Positions 53,020-61,684 of a DNA stretch of 64,000 nucleotides are shown in pieces (position 1 is the stretch's first letter; each line of letters opens with the position of its first letter). Origin of the DNA: Tamlana carrageenivorans. Lineage in GTDB: Bacteria; Bacteroidota; Bacteroidia; Flavobacteriales; Flavobacteriaceae. The position numbers and the translations under genes were made by a program. The DNA lies in contig NZ_CP025938.1 of NCBI RefSeq assembly GCF_002893765.1, forward strand, positions 682,001 to 746,000, in the 5' to 3' direction. The notes under the pieces are model-generated. The model saw only the letters and a list, made by a program, of their open reading frames with translations, was not told the origin of the DNA and made no database searches.

Positions 53020-54233
53020 GACCATTTAGTTTTTAATCAGGATTTTCTTTTTTACGTATTAACTCGAGCGTATTTAAAAACAGTCAATGTGATTTTATAT
53101 AGCTAAACTCACTTTTTTAAGGTTATGAGCCATTGCTATAAGTCCTATTTCAGTATTTACTTTATCAAGTCCTCTTAACATAAACCTTTTGAAGTTCATA
53201 TTGTGTTTTATGTTACCAAAAACAGCTTCAACATCCCAGAAACGCTGTTTTCTATGAGCAACGCCTTCTGGGCTTAATAATTTTTGTTTGGCCTTTGCTT
53301 TAAGTCTAACCAATTTGTGATTCCTCTCTACAATACGGTTGTATTTTGATTGATGACAGAGGCTTCTGAGCTGGCATCCGCAGCAATTCTTAGCCTGATA
53401 TCTATCGATTTTTTGTTCATATCCTGTAGCCGTTTGTCTTATGTAGCTACCAATATTTTCCATAGGCTGTCCCATAGGACAGTAATACGTATCTGTGTGA
53501 TGGTTATAAAAAAGTTTATCTGCTGCAAATGGTTTTTTAATCTTACCGCGTTTCTCATCTAACTGTCCTTTATGGAAGTAATTGTATTTTACAAAAGCTT
53601 CGATATTCTGGTCTTCCAGATAGGTGTAATTTTCATCGCTCCCGTAACCGGCGTCTGCTGTTAAGGTCTGTGGAGCTTTGCCATATCCCTCAATAAAATC
53701 TTCTGTATGTTCTATAAGTGTGGTGGTATTTGCTGTAGTTTGTGCAATGGTGTAGTTGGCAATAAATTGATTGTTGGTAGATGCCTGCAAATTATATCCT
53801 GGTTTGAGCTGTCGATTTAGCATATGGTCTTCTTTCATTCTCATAAAAGTAGCATCAGGATCTGTCTTACTCATAGAGTTGCGACTACCCATTTGCTGCT
53901 GGTAGGTTTTATTTTTTGCTATATTCCCAGGCCAGTGCTTTTTGGCATAGTTAAGCTTTTGCTTCACTTTTTTATCAACTTCTTTTCCTTGAAGTGCTTG
54001 ATTGATTTTATCTATGGTTTGAGAGACTTGCTCAGGATTTATCGCTTTAAAATTATCTGGCTCGTTAGACTTTTGTTCTTCTTCAGCATATACAGTTTCT
54101 ACATAGCGCCATAATTCTTTGAGTTGTTTTTCAATACGTGAGCGTGAGGTTTTAATGCTTTTGCCTCATACAAAAGTATAGCGATTAGCATTGGCTCCTA
54201 TTTTGGTGCCATCAACATAAATATCTTTTAAAC

Positions 54234-55617
54234 ATTAGTGTCCGATAAAAGATTTAAAAAGCGGGATTTCCAAGATAGGATTTCCCGCTTATTTTGTATC
54301 TTGAAGTTATCACACATCCAAGATATGAATAAAAGTAAAAACTTTAGCGGACAACCCATAATCAAACAGGTATTAAATTTCATTTTGCCCAAAGATGTTC
54401 ATCGGACAGCCAAAAAGCACAACAGCGATCGCTATACCAAAAAGTTTACCACCTATGAGCATTTGGCCACTATGGTATTTACCGTGATCAGTGGCTGTAG
54501 CTCACTTCGTGAGGTTTCCAGTATTATGCTTGCCTGCGAGGGAAAGATCAACCATCTAGGACTCACGGACTTTCCGAAACGCAGTACCTTGTCAGATGCT
54601 AACAGGAGAAGAAGCTCTGAAGTATTTGCCGATATTTATCATTTACTCTACAAACGTTACCATCGCTTTTTATCGGACAGCAGACCCTTAGAACCTGCAG
54701 TGAAGAACCTTAAAATCGTTGATTCCTCGACCATCCCCCTATTTAGTGACATTCTTAAAGGTGTAGGAAGGAACCCGCTCAACGGCAAAAAGAAAGGAAG
54801 TATCAAGATGCATACTATGATAAACGCCATGGAAGACGTTCCTTGTCTGATTAAGTTTTCAAGCGCGGCCACGCACGACCACACCTTTTTAAAAGACCTG
54901 GAACTCAAGAAGGGCTCTTATGTGGTTTTTGACAAAGGGTATGTGGATTATGAGCAATACCAAAAATGGACACTGGAAGATGTTTACTTTGTGACTCGGC
55001 AAAAGGACAATGCTCGCTATACAAGCCTTGAAGAGTTTGATATCTCCAATAAAGTGGACGATGCTGTCTTAAAGGACGAAAAAATAGGGCTTACGGACAA
55101 AAACGGCAATGCTTTTTCCCTGAGGAGAATCGCTTTTTGGCACGAAAAGCACCAAAAAGTTTATGAGTTCATCACTAATAATTATGATCTTGATGCAGAC
55201 AAAATAGCCGACATCTATAAAAATAGGTGGCAGATTGAGACGATGTTCAAGCGGCTTAAACAGAACTTTCCGCTAAAGTATTTTTTGGGAGACAATCAAA
55301 ATGCCATCGAAATACAAATCTGGGTCAGTTTGATAATCCAGCTCATTATGCTTGTGATCCAAAGAAAAGCCCAAAGAAACTGGGCTTATTCCAATATGAT
55401 GTCCGTCATACGATACCATTTGATGACATATATCGATTTGTTCAAATTCCTGAAAAACCCAGAAGCTAATTGGGAAGAGATTACAACCAAAAACATTGGG
55501 CAATTAAGCCTTTTTGACCCATAAGGAGGTTCTGTTTTCAAAATAAAGAGTGCGATCAATAAAAAAGGCCAACACCAAAGCTTTTTTAGCTAATTCTGTT
55601 TTTTATCGGACAACAAT
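54234..55617 (+). mobile_element. IS4-family insertion sequence, copy B
   Basis: 1384 bp, same ends as copy A, and the same orientation. A perfect 11-bp duplication ATCTTTTAAAC flanks it at 54223-54233 and 55618-55628, inside the IS1182-type transposase. Three base differences from copy A were noticed (54576, 54747, 54799); the last is a missense change. Both copies chose AT-rich targets with a TTTTAAA core. Confidence 0.95.
54325..55524 (+). CDS. IS4-family DDE transposase, copy B
   Basis: 399 residues, same as copy A except Gly159 is Ser (KKGSIKMH instead of KKGGIKMH). That Gly is also kept in the older, degenerate relative at 15215 (NKGGIKVH) and lies between the first and second catalytic Asp, so activity may be reduced. 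The Asp-Asp-Glu residues themselves are unchanged. Confidence 0.94.
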   Translation: MNKSKNFSGQPIIKQVLNFILPKDVHRTAKKHNSDRYTKKFTTYEHLATMVFTVISGCSSLREVSSIMLACEGKINHLGLTDFPKRSTLSDANRRRSSEVFADIYHLLYKRYHRFLSDSRPLEPAVKNLKIVDSSTIPLFSDILKGVGRNPLNGKKKGSIKMHTMINAMEDVPCLIKFSSAATHDHTFLKDLELKKGSYVVFDKGYVDYEQYQKWTLEDVYFVTRQKDNARYTSLEEFDISNKVDDAVLKDEKIGLTDKNGNAFSLRRIAFWHEKHQKVYEFITNNYDLDADKIADIYKNRWQIETMFKRLKQNFPLKYFLGDNQNAIEIQIWVSLIIQLIMLVIQRKAQRNWAYSNMMSVIRYHLMTYIDLFKFLKNPEANWEEITTKNIGQLSLFDP

Positions 55618-56082
55618 ATCTTTTAAACTCAAGTAACCTTCCTTAGCAAGGAGAATAACAACTTGATTAAATATCTTTTTTAAAATTTCCTTTAAGTTTT
55701 CCTGAACGAAAATTACTGATGGTATTATGATCTGGTTGGATACAACCACTAAGCCACATAAAATGAACGTTTTCTCCCAAAGCTTGTTCTATTTTGCGAG
55801 AAGAATATAAATTACGAAGATAGGCGTAGATTAAAATTTCAAGTAAATCTCTTGGGTGATAGCTAGAAGTACCACCTCCTTTATAGGTGTTTTCTATAGA
55901 CCGAATGTCTATCTGATTTAAAATGCTATTTACAATACGCACGGGGTGATGTTCTGGAACAAAATCATCATAACTCGGAGGAAGAAGACTCAATTGTGTC
56001 TGACTATTAGTCTTCCATACAATGTTGCCTTTCATAACTTTAAGACACGAAAAACGATACTTTTGATAAAATCTAAAACAAT

Positions 56083-56119
56083 AAAAAAGAGGCTGCCTTT
56101 TTAGACAACCTCTTTTTTA
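56083..56119 (-). terminator. Hairpin at right IS1182-type end, likely mdh terminator
   Basis: AAAAAAGAGG (56083-56092) and CCTCTTTTTT (56109-56118) pair perfectly, with partial pairing inside. It lies 22 bases beyond the mdh stop and overlaps the IS end. It can work in both directions. Confidence 0.7.
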
Positions 56120-56140
56120 TTTATAAAGACTATAAAGCTA

Positions 56141-57067
56141 TTACAGCTCTAACAATCCGTTTGTTTTTGCTACACCTTCAGCACTAGCTTTCATGTGTGC
56201 TTTTTCAGCATCACTTAAAGGAATATCAACTATTTTTTCGATACCGTCTTTTCCTAATACTACTGGTACACCGATACAGATATCATTTAAACCATATTCG
56301 CCTTCAAGGAAAGTAGAACAAGGGAAAATCTTTTTAGTATCACAAGCAATAGCTTGTACCATTCCTGATACAGCTGCTCCTGGTGCGTACCATGCAGAAG
56401 TACCTAATAACTTCGTTAATGTTGCTCCACCAACTTTAGTATCTTCAGCTACTTGTGCTAAACGCTCTTCACTTAAGAATTCAGAAACTTTAATACTGTT
56501 TCTTGTTGCGTGACTTGTTAATGGCACCATACCTGTGTCACTATGTCCACCAACTACCATACCATCTACATCACTAATAGGCGCACCTAAAGCTTCTGCT
56601 AAACGATATTTAAAACGAGCAGAATCTAAAGCACCACCCATACCAATAATTCTATTTTTTGGCATTCCTGTAGCTTTATGAGCTAAATAAGTCATGGTAT
56701 CCATTGGATTACTAACCACAATAAGAATCATATTTGGAGAATGCTCTAGTAAGCTTGATGATACATTTTTAACGATACCCGCATTAATACCGATAAGCTC
56801 TTCACGAGTCATACCTGGTTTACGTGGAATCCCTGAAGTAATCACACAAATATCACTATTTGCTGTTTGGCTATAATCGTTAGTTACACCAGTTATTTTA
56901 GTATCAAAACCATTTAAAGATGCACATTGCATTAAATCCATTGCTTTTCCTTCAGCAAAACCTTCTTTAATATCAAGAATTACGACTTCTGAAGCGAAAT
57001 TTTTAATAGCAATATACTCAGCACAACTAGCACCTACTGCTCCTGCTCCTACTACAGTTACTTTCAT
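56141..57067 (-). CDS. mdh: Malate dehydrogenase
   Basis: 308 residues of the LDH-like MDH group. NAD motif VVGAGAVGASCAEYIA, ICVITSGIPRKPGMTREEL, VVSNPMDTMTYLA, GGALDSARFKYRLAEAL (catalytic Asp and substrate Arg) and VVGGHSDTGMVPL (catalytic His). Interconverts malate and oxaloacetate in the TCA cycle. It stands alone; the IS1182-type element begins right after its terminator. Confidence 0.96.
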   Translation of the reverse strand: MKVTVVGAGAVGASCAEYIAIKNFASEVVILDIKEGFAEGKAMDLMQCASLNGFDTKITGVTNDYSQTANSDICVITSGIPRKPGMTREELIGINAGIVKNVSSSLLEHSPNMILIVVSNPMDTMTYLAHKATGMPKNRIIGMGGALDSARFKYRLAEALGAPISDVDGMVVGGHSDTGMVPLTSHATRNSIKVSEFLSEERLAQVAEDTKVGGATLTKLLGTSAWYAPGAAVSGMVQAIACDTKKIFPCSTFLEGEYGLNDICIGVPVVLGKDGIEKIVDIPLSDAEKAHMKASAEGVAKTNGLLEL

Positions 57068-57395
57068 TTTTTTTATTATTTATTATTAGTATTTAATTTG
57101 TTTTTAAGCTCGAAATACAACTCATAATAGTTCAAACCGTGCTAATTTACGAATTATAACAGTCTTAATAAAGAAGTAACAGGCAATTCCATTCTTTTTT
57201 GAGAGTCCCTAAAAAAATTATGTTAAAAATTTAGAAATTATCTTTGAAGCTATCAAAAAGCTGATTAAACCCAAATGTTTTCATCAAACTGTTTTGAATC
57301 TAAAAATAGTATGGCAAAAAATAACCCCAACACAAAAGTGATGGGGCTACAAATTCATGACTAAACACAAGGCTTAGTTATTTAATAGGTTTTAT
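57068..57395. other. 328-base spacer between gyrB and mdh
   Basis: No gene. It contains the mdh promoter region and the gyrB terminator (57313-57346). AT-rich, with no further structure noticed. Confidence 0.6.
57313..57346 (-). terminator. Terminator of gyrB
   Basis: On the minus strand CCCCATCAC and GTGTTGGGG pair (plus-strand arms 57325-57333 and 57338-57346, one central mismatch) and are followed by TTATTTTTT. It is about 50 bases after the gyrB stop. Confidence 0.82.
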
Positions 57396-59345
57396 TTACG
57401 CATCAATATTAGCATAAATAGCATTTTTCTCAATAAAATCTCGACGTGGCGGTACCTCATCACCCATAAGCATAGAGAAAACTCTATCGGCTTCCGTACC
57501 GTTATCTATTTGCACTAAACGCATGGTTCTAAATTCAGGATTCATAGTCGTATCCCAAAGTTGTTCAGCATTCATCTCACCCAGACCTTTATAACGTTGG
57601 ATTTTTGAACCATCGCCAAACTCGGCAATAATAGCATCACGTTCTTTATCCGACCATGCATACTGCTTTTTAGCACCTTTTTTAACCAAATATAATGGTG
57701 GTGTTGCAATGTAAATATGTCCGTTTTCAATTAGCTCCTTCATATATCTAAAGAAGAAAGTTAAGATTAAAGTTGCAATGTGACTACCATCAATATCGGC
57801 ATCACACATAATAACGACTTTATGGTAACGTAATTTTGAAAGGTTTAGAGCCTTACTATCCTCCTCAGTTCCTATGGTTACACCAAGCGCCGTGAAAATA
57901 TTTTTAATCTCTTCGTTTTCAAAAACTTTGTGTGTCATCGCCTTTTCAACATTAAGAATCTTACCTCTTAATGGTAAAATCGCTTGAAAAGCTCTGTCTC
58001 TACCTTGTTTGGCTGTTCCACCCGCCGAATCTCCCTCTACAAGGAATACTTCGCATTTTGATGGATCTTGCTCAGAGCAATCAGACAGTTTTCCTGGTAA
58101 TCCGCCAATACTCATAACGGTTTTACGCTGTACCATTTCACGAGCCTTTTGGGCTGCATGACGTGCTTGAGCGGCTAAAATAACCTTCTGTACAATAATT
58201 TTAGCATCGTCTGGGTGTTCTTCTAAATAATCGGTTAACATTTCAGAAACAGCCTGACTTACAGACGCTGAAACCTCACGGTTACCCAATTTGGTTTTAG
58301 TTTGCCCCTCAAATTGAGGTTCTTGCACTTTCACCGAAATAATAGCTGTAAGACCTTCACGGAAATCATCACCAGCAATATCAAATTTCAACTTGTCTAA
58401 CATACCTGATTCATCGGCATATTTTTTAAGCGTATGTGTTAAACCACGACGGAAACCAGATAAGTGGGTTCCTCCCTCGTGTGTATTGATATTGTTTACG
58501 TAAGAGTGTAAATTTTCAGAATACGAGGTGTTATAAAGCATCGCTACCTCAACAGGAATACCATTTTTCTCACCTTCAAAAGCAATAACATCTTTCATTA
58601 AAGGCTCTCTTGTGGCATCTAAAAACTGTACAAATTCGGTTAATCCATTTTCAGAATGAAAGGTTTCGCCTTCAAACTCACCATCTTCCTTTACAGCACG
58701 CCTATCAATTAAATGAATGGTAATCCCTTTATTTAAATAAGCTAATTCACGTAAACGACTAGCTAGTGTATCGTAGCTATACTCTAAAGTTTGTGTAAAA
58801 ATAGAAGCGTCTGGCTTAAAAGTCACGATGGTTCCACGTTTGTCTGTTTCCCCTACCTTTTTCACAGGATAAAGCGCCTTACCACGCTCATATTCTTGCT
58901 CCCAAATTTCGCCATTTCTATAAACGGTAGCTTTCAAATGATCTGATAAGGCATTCACACAACTCACACCAACACCGTGCAAACCACCTGAAACTTTATA
59001 CGAATCTTTATCAAATTTTCCACCGGCTCCAATTTTGGTCATTACCACCTCAAGGGCAGAAACGCCTTCTTTTTTATGTAAATCTACTGGAATACCACGA
59101 CCATCATCTTCCGTAGTTATCGAGTTGTCTTCATTTATAATAACCGTAATATTATTACAGTGTCCTGCTAAAGCTTCATCAATCGAGTTATCTACAACCT
59201 CATACACGAGATGATGCAGTCCGCGCACGCCAACATCACCAATATACATGGATGGACGCATACGTACGTGCTCCATACCTTCTAAGGCCTGAATACTATC
59301 AGCAGAATAATTATGCTTGTTAAATTCTTCTTTTCCTTCGCTCAT
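57396..59345 (-). CDS. gyrB: DNA gyrase subunit B
   Basis: 649 residues. GHKL ATPase with EVVDNSIDEALAGHC, DDGRGIPVD, GGLHGVGVSCVNALS; the transducer domain; then TOPRIM with FLVEGDSAGGTAKQGRDR, MCDADIDGSHI and the C-terminal KIQRYKGLGEMNAEQLW. Full-length short-type GyrB. It introduces negative supercoils with GyrA. Confidence 0.97.
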   Translation of the reverse strand: MSEGKEEFNKHNYSADSIQALEGMEHVRMRPSMYIGDVGVRGLHHLVYEVVDNSIDEALAGHCNNITVIINEDNSITTEDDGRGIPVDLHKKEGVSALEVVMTKIGAGGKFDKDSYKVSGGLHGVGVSCVNALSDHLKATVYRNGEIWEQEYERGKALYPVKKVGETDKRGTIVTFKPDASIFTQTLEYSYDTLASRLRELAYLNKGITIHLIDRRAVKEDGEFEGETFHSENGLTEFVQFLDATREPLMKDVIAFEGEKNGIPVEVAMLYNTSYSENLHSYVNNINTHEGGTHLSGFRRGLTHTLKKYADESGMLDKLKFDIAGDDFREGLTAIISVKVQEPQFEGQTKTKLGNREVSASVSQAVSEMLTDYLEEHPDDAKIIVQKVILAAQARHAAQKAREMVQRKTVMSIGGLPGKLSDCSEQDPSKCEVFLVEGDSAGGTAKQGRDRAFQAILPLRGKILNVEKAMTHKVFENEEIKNIFTALGVTIGTEEDSKALNLSKLRYHKVVIMCDADIDGSHIATLILTFFFRYMKELIENGHIYIATPPLYLVKKGAKKQYAWSDKERDAIIAEFGDGSKIQRYKGLGEMNAEQLWDTTMNPEFRTMRLVQIDNGTEADRVFSMLMGDEVPPRRDFIEKNAIYANIDA

Positions 59346-59466
59346 AATCTATAATTCTAAATTAATGTTAGGTTTTAATTATTTCTAATCGAGTTTGATT
59401 CTAAAACCGAAAAACTCCACCCATTCTAAACCAATAACCAGTCTACAAACAGGATTTATTTTACAT

Positions 59467-59494
59467 AAAAAAAGATGCCCCTAAGCATCCTTTT
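59467..59494 (-). other. Terminator-like hairpin in gyrB leader region
   Basis: On the minus strand, AAAAGGATGC-TTAGGG-GCATCTTTTTTT forms a short stem with a G bulge and a T7 tail, about 120 bases upstream of the gyrB ATG and in the same direction. It could end an upstream transcript or attenuate gyrB; no upstream minus-strand gene is within reach. Confidence 0.5.
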
Positions 59495-59805
59495 GAATAC
59501 AAACAAATATACAGCTTTATGCCCTTAAATTAAAGCATTTTATCGAGTTACTTATTAAATTATCAACATTTGTTAATTAGCCAAAAACCCCTTAAATCAC
59601 CTAAAAACCATCTTAAAACAAAAATAAGCTGTAATTTTTTTATTCAAAAAATAAAAAATTGAAAAACCTGCTAAAAACCCTTTAAATCGTTTGGTGTTTT
59701 TATTTGTCATGAGAAAAACCACCGCGAATTTCAGTCAATTTACTCCGAATAATACATTTTTTTAGAAATATGATGAAAATCACAAAACGACCTCCGTAAT
59801 AATTT

Positions 59806-59813
59806 TAATTTTG
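59806..59813 (+). promoter_or_regulatory. -7 element of porin-like gene
   Basis: TAATTTTG matches TAnnTTTG exactly, 28 bases before the ATG at 59842. It would put the transcription start at or after 59820, supporting the internal ATG rather than the TTG at 59821. Confidence 0.6.
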
Positions 59814-59841
59814 CATCAAATTGAATCCAGAATTCATAACC

Positions 59842-61134
59842 ATGACAAAATTAATTAACCTATTTTTAGTACCCTTTCTTTTATTTTTTTCTCTTTTTTC
59901 TTTCGGACAAGACAGCATCACTTCGCATAAGGATGCAAAAAAAGAAGCCGCTTTCAAACCAACATTCAATTGGAATATTAGCGCACAAATTTGGTTACGC
60001 CATTCAAATTTAAATGACGGTTCTTTGGTTAACAGCGAACCAACTTCAAGGTTTACCGATGTTTCTATTCGCAGAATTAGAATTCCGGTTTCATCACAAA
60101 TAACGCCAAAAATTTATGCTGCGGCTATGTTTGGCGGTAATAATTACAATTTAAAAACTATAGACAACCCTATTGAAATTTTAGACTTTTATGTAGAATA
60201 TGCCTTTTCAAAATATCTTGAAATCGGTATTGGAAAATCGGGATGGCAAGGCTTAAGTCGCTGGGACATACGTTCGGCATCAACATTAATGGGGTTAGAC
60301 ACGCCGTTATTCACTTTAAATACCGTTGAAAAAAATGACGATTTAGGCCGTCAGTATGGCCTGTGGTTTAAAGGGCAAGCTAATCATTTGGATTACAGAT
60401 TAAGCATCATGCAGCCCAGCACCATAAGCACTGCGCCAACAGGAAAAGTGGACTTCGCCAACAACAAACCGCGATGGAAAACTTCGGCATACGTAAAATA
60501 TCAATTTTTCGAAAACGAATCTAACAAATCGGCTTACCAAATTGGAACATATTTAGCCAATAAAAAGGTGTTTAACATCGGTACGGGATTCCAATTTCAA
60601 GAAAAGGCATTTAGCGATATCGATGCCAACAATCCCGCAGCAACCTTATACGACATGAAGCACTGGGCTATCGATACATTTTTAAATTTACCTCTAGCCA
60701 ATCAAAATGGCATTACAGCTTATTTAGGATTCTACGATTTTAATTTTGGAAAAGATTACATCCGAAATGTAGGCGCCAATAACCCTACCAATGGTGTAGA
60801 AAACGGCGGTTTTAACGGTGCAGGCGTAGCTTTTCCTATGATTGGAACAGGCACCACCTGGTTTACACAATTAGGGTACACTTTTAAACAAACAAACCTT
60901 TTTAACCACCAAACAGTTATTCAGCCAAATATCGCCATTCAACATGCCCATTGGGATGCCTTAGCCGACCACATGACCGTTTACGATTTTACGGTAAACT
61001 TTCTGGTAAATGGGTCTCATAGCAACAAAATTAGTTTAGGCTATCAATACCGACCAATTTTTGACAGTGCAACATTAACCAATACCAACTATAAGGGCAT
61101 GACCGTTTTACAATACCAAATTGCCCTAAAATAG
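59842..61134 (+). CDS. Outer-membrane porin-like protein
   Basis: 430 residues from the ATG at 59842, with a signal peptide ending LFSFGQ. Strand-rich throughout (WNISAQIWLRHSNLNDGS, FTDVSIRRIRIPVSSQITPK, YAAAMFGGNNYN, LEIGIGKSGWQGLSRWDIRS) and ending in SLGYQYRP and LQYQIALK. The layout resembles phosphate-selective (OprP-like) porins, but the substrate is not defined. Single gene with its own promoter. Confidence 0.82.
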   Translation: MTKLINLFLVPFLLFFSLFSFGQDSITSHKDAKKEAAFKPTFNWNISAQIWLRHSNLNDGSLVNSEPTSRFTDVSIRRIRIPVSSQITPKIYAAAMFGGNNYNLKTIDNPIEILDFYVEYAFSKYLEIGIGKSGWQGLSRWDIRSASTLMGLDTPLFTLNTVEKNDDLGRQYGLWFKGQANHLDYRLSIMQPSTISTAPTGKVDFANNKPRWKTSAYVKYQFFENESNKSAYQIGTYLANKKVFNIGTGFQFQEKAFSDIDANNPAATLYDMKHWAIDTFLNLPLANQNGITAYLGFYDFNFGKDYIRNVGANNPTNGVENGGFNGAGVAFPMIGTGTTWFTQLGYTFKQTNLFNHQTVIQPNIAIQHAHWDALADHMTVYDFTVNFLVNGSHSNKISLGYQYRPIFDSATLTNTNYKGMTVLQYQIALK

Positions 61135-61412
61135 GAGCTTCATGTAAAACTTCTTGACTTTGAAATCACAATTTTAAGAGCCTTTTAATGACTTAAAACA
61201 GCAGCTCACCTATTATTATCCCAATCTGAAAGCAAAAAACGCATAATACACACTTCATTGTTATTAATATTTCAATGATTATAACACTTTACTCCCTTTT
61301 TTCAATTATCCTAGCATAATTTCAACTTTGCTTCTAGGATTACAAAAACTACCTAAAATCTTTTGTAATTTTACCCGCTTAAAAGTTTCACTTTAAAATA
61401 CATAAAAAAGAC

Positions 61413-61682
61413 ATGAGTAAAATTATGACAGTCGACGTTTTGTCGAGTATTAAAGGAGCGCAGCCTTCCGAGACTGTGAACAAATTATTTGAAGTTATTA
61501 AAAATGCCAATCTTACAAATAATAATTCTTTTAATAATAATCATAATAATAGCGTGTCTTTAAACGAATTGAGAGATGATATTGTAATACCTAGTTCAGA
61601 TCTAGAAAAACAAATCATTATTGAAAACTTTCCTAAAGAAAAAAACGGTTATTTAGTCGTTTCTAAAGTCATCGAAGAATAG
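61413..61682 (+). CDS. Divergent, shortened GatC-like subunit (Asn-rich)
   Basis: 89 residues. The C-terminal half, LRDDIVIPSS then IENFPKEKNGYLVVSKVIEE, lines up with the GatC tail pattern (LREDxxxxxxx, then NAPxxxxGYxxVPxIx). The middle helix (TVNKLFEVIKNANL) could match GatC helix 2. The first helix of GatC and the usual EGVEP loop are absent, replaced by an Asn-rich stretch. The gene ends 2 bases before gatA, as gatC normally would. In GatCAB, GatC wraps around GatA and stabilises the complex. This is inference from a by-eye comparison; a full-length gatC could exist elsewhere in the genome. Confidence 0.6.
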   Translation: MSKIMTVDVLSSIKGAQPSETVNKLFEVIKNANLTNNNSFNNNHNNSVSLNELRDDIVIPSSDLEKQIIIENFPKEKNGYLVVSKVIEE

Positions 61683-61684
61683 TT

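Larger units (their letters stand above)
53095..56035 (-). pseudogene. IS1182-type transposase, three lesions
   Basis: The N-terminus from 56035 (MKGNIVWKTNSQTQLSLLPPS, EILIYAYLRNLYSSRKIEQ, WLSGCIQPDHNTISNFRSGK) breaks at an A-run near 55670, where one extra base shifts the frame. It resumes as IFNQVVILLAKEGYLSLKD, is interrupted by IS4 copy B, then continues IYVDGTKIGANANRYTFV with TGA in place of Trp near 54170, and GKSIKTS. The C-terminal part from about 53967 to 53095 is open (TADAGYGSDENY, QPMENIG, KNCCGCQLRSLC, WDVEAVFGNIKHNMNFKRF), with the catalytic DAGYGS and the Glu motif VEAVFGNIK. Confidence 0.9.
52979..56113 (-). mobile_element. Degenerate IS1182-type element, split by IS4 copy B
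   Basis: The terminal repeats AGAGGTCGTCTAAAAA (52979-52994) and, in reverse from 56113, AGAGGTTGTCTAAAAA match at 15 of 16 positions. After removing the IS4-type insertion and one duplication, about 1740 bp remains, normal for IS1182. The transposase is a pseudogene. No target duplication was recognised. Each end also forms a terminator-like hairpin. Confidence 0.83.
59346..59841. other. 496-base spacer between divergent gyrB and porin-like gene
   Basis: AT-rich with many A/T runs. It contains the terminator-like hairpin at 59467-59494 (sense to gyrB) and the -7 element at 59806-59813. No gene was seen. Confidence 0.6.
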
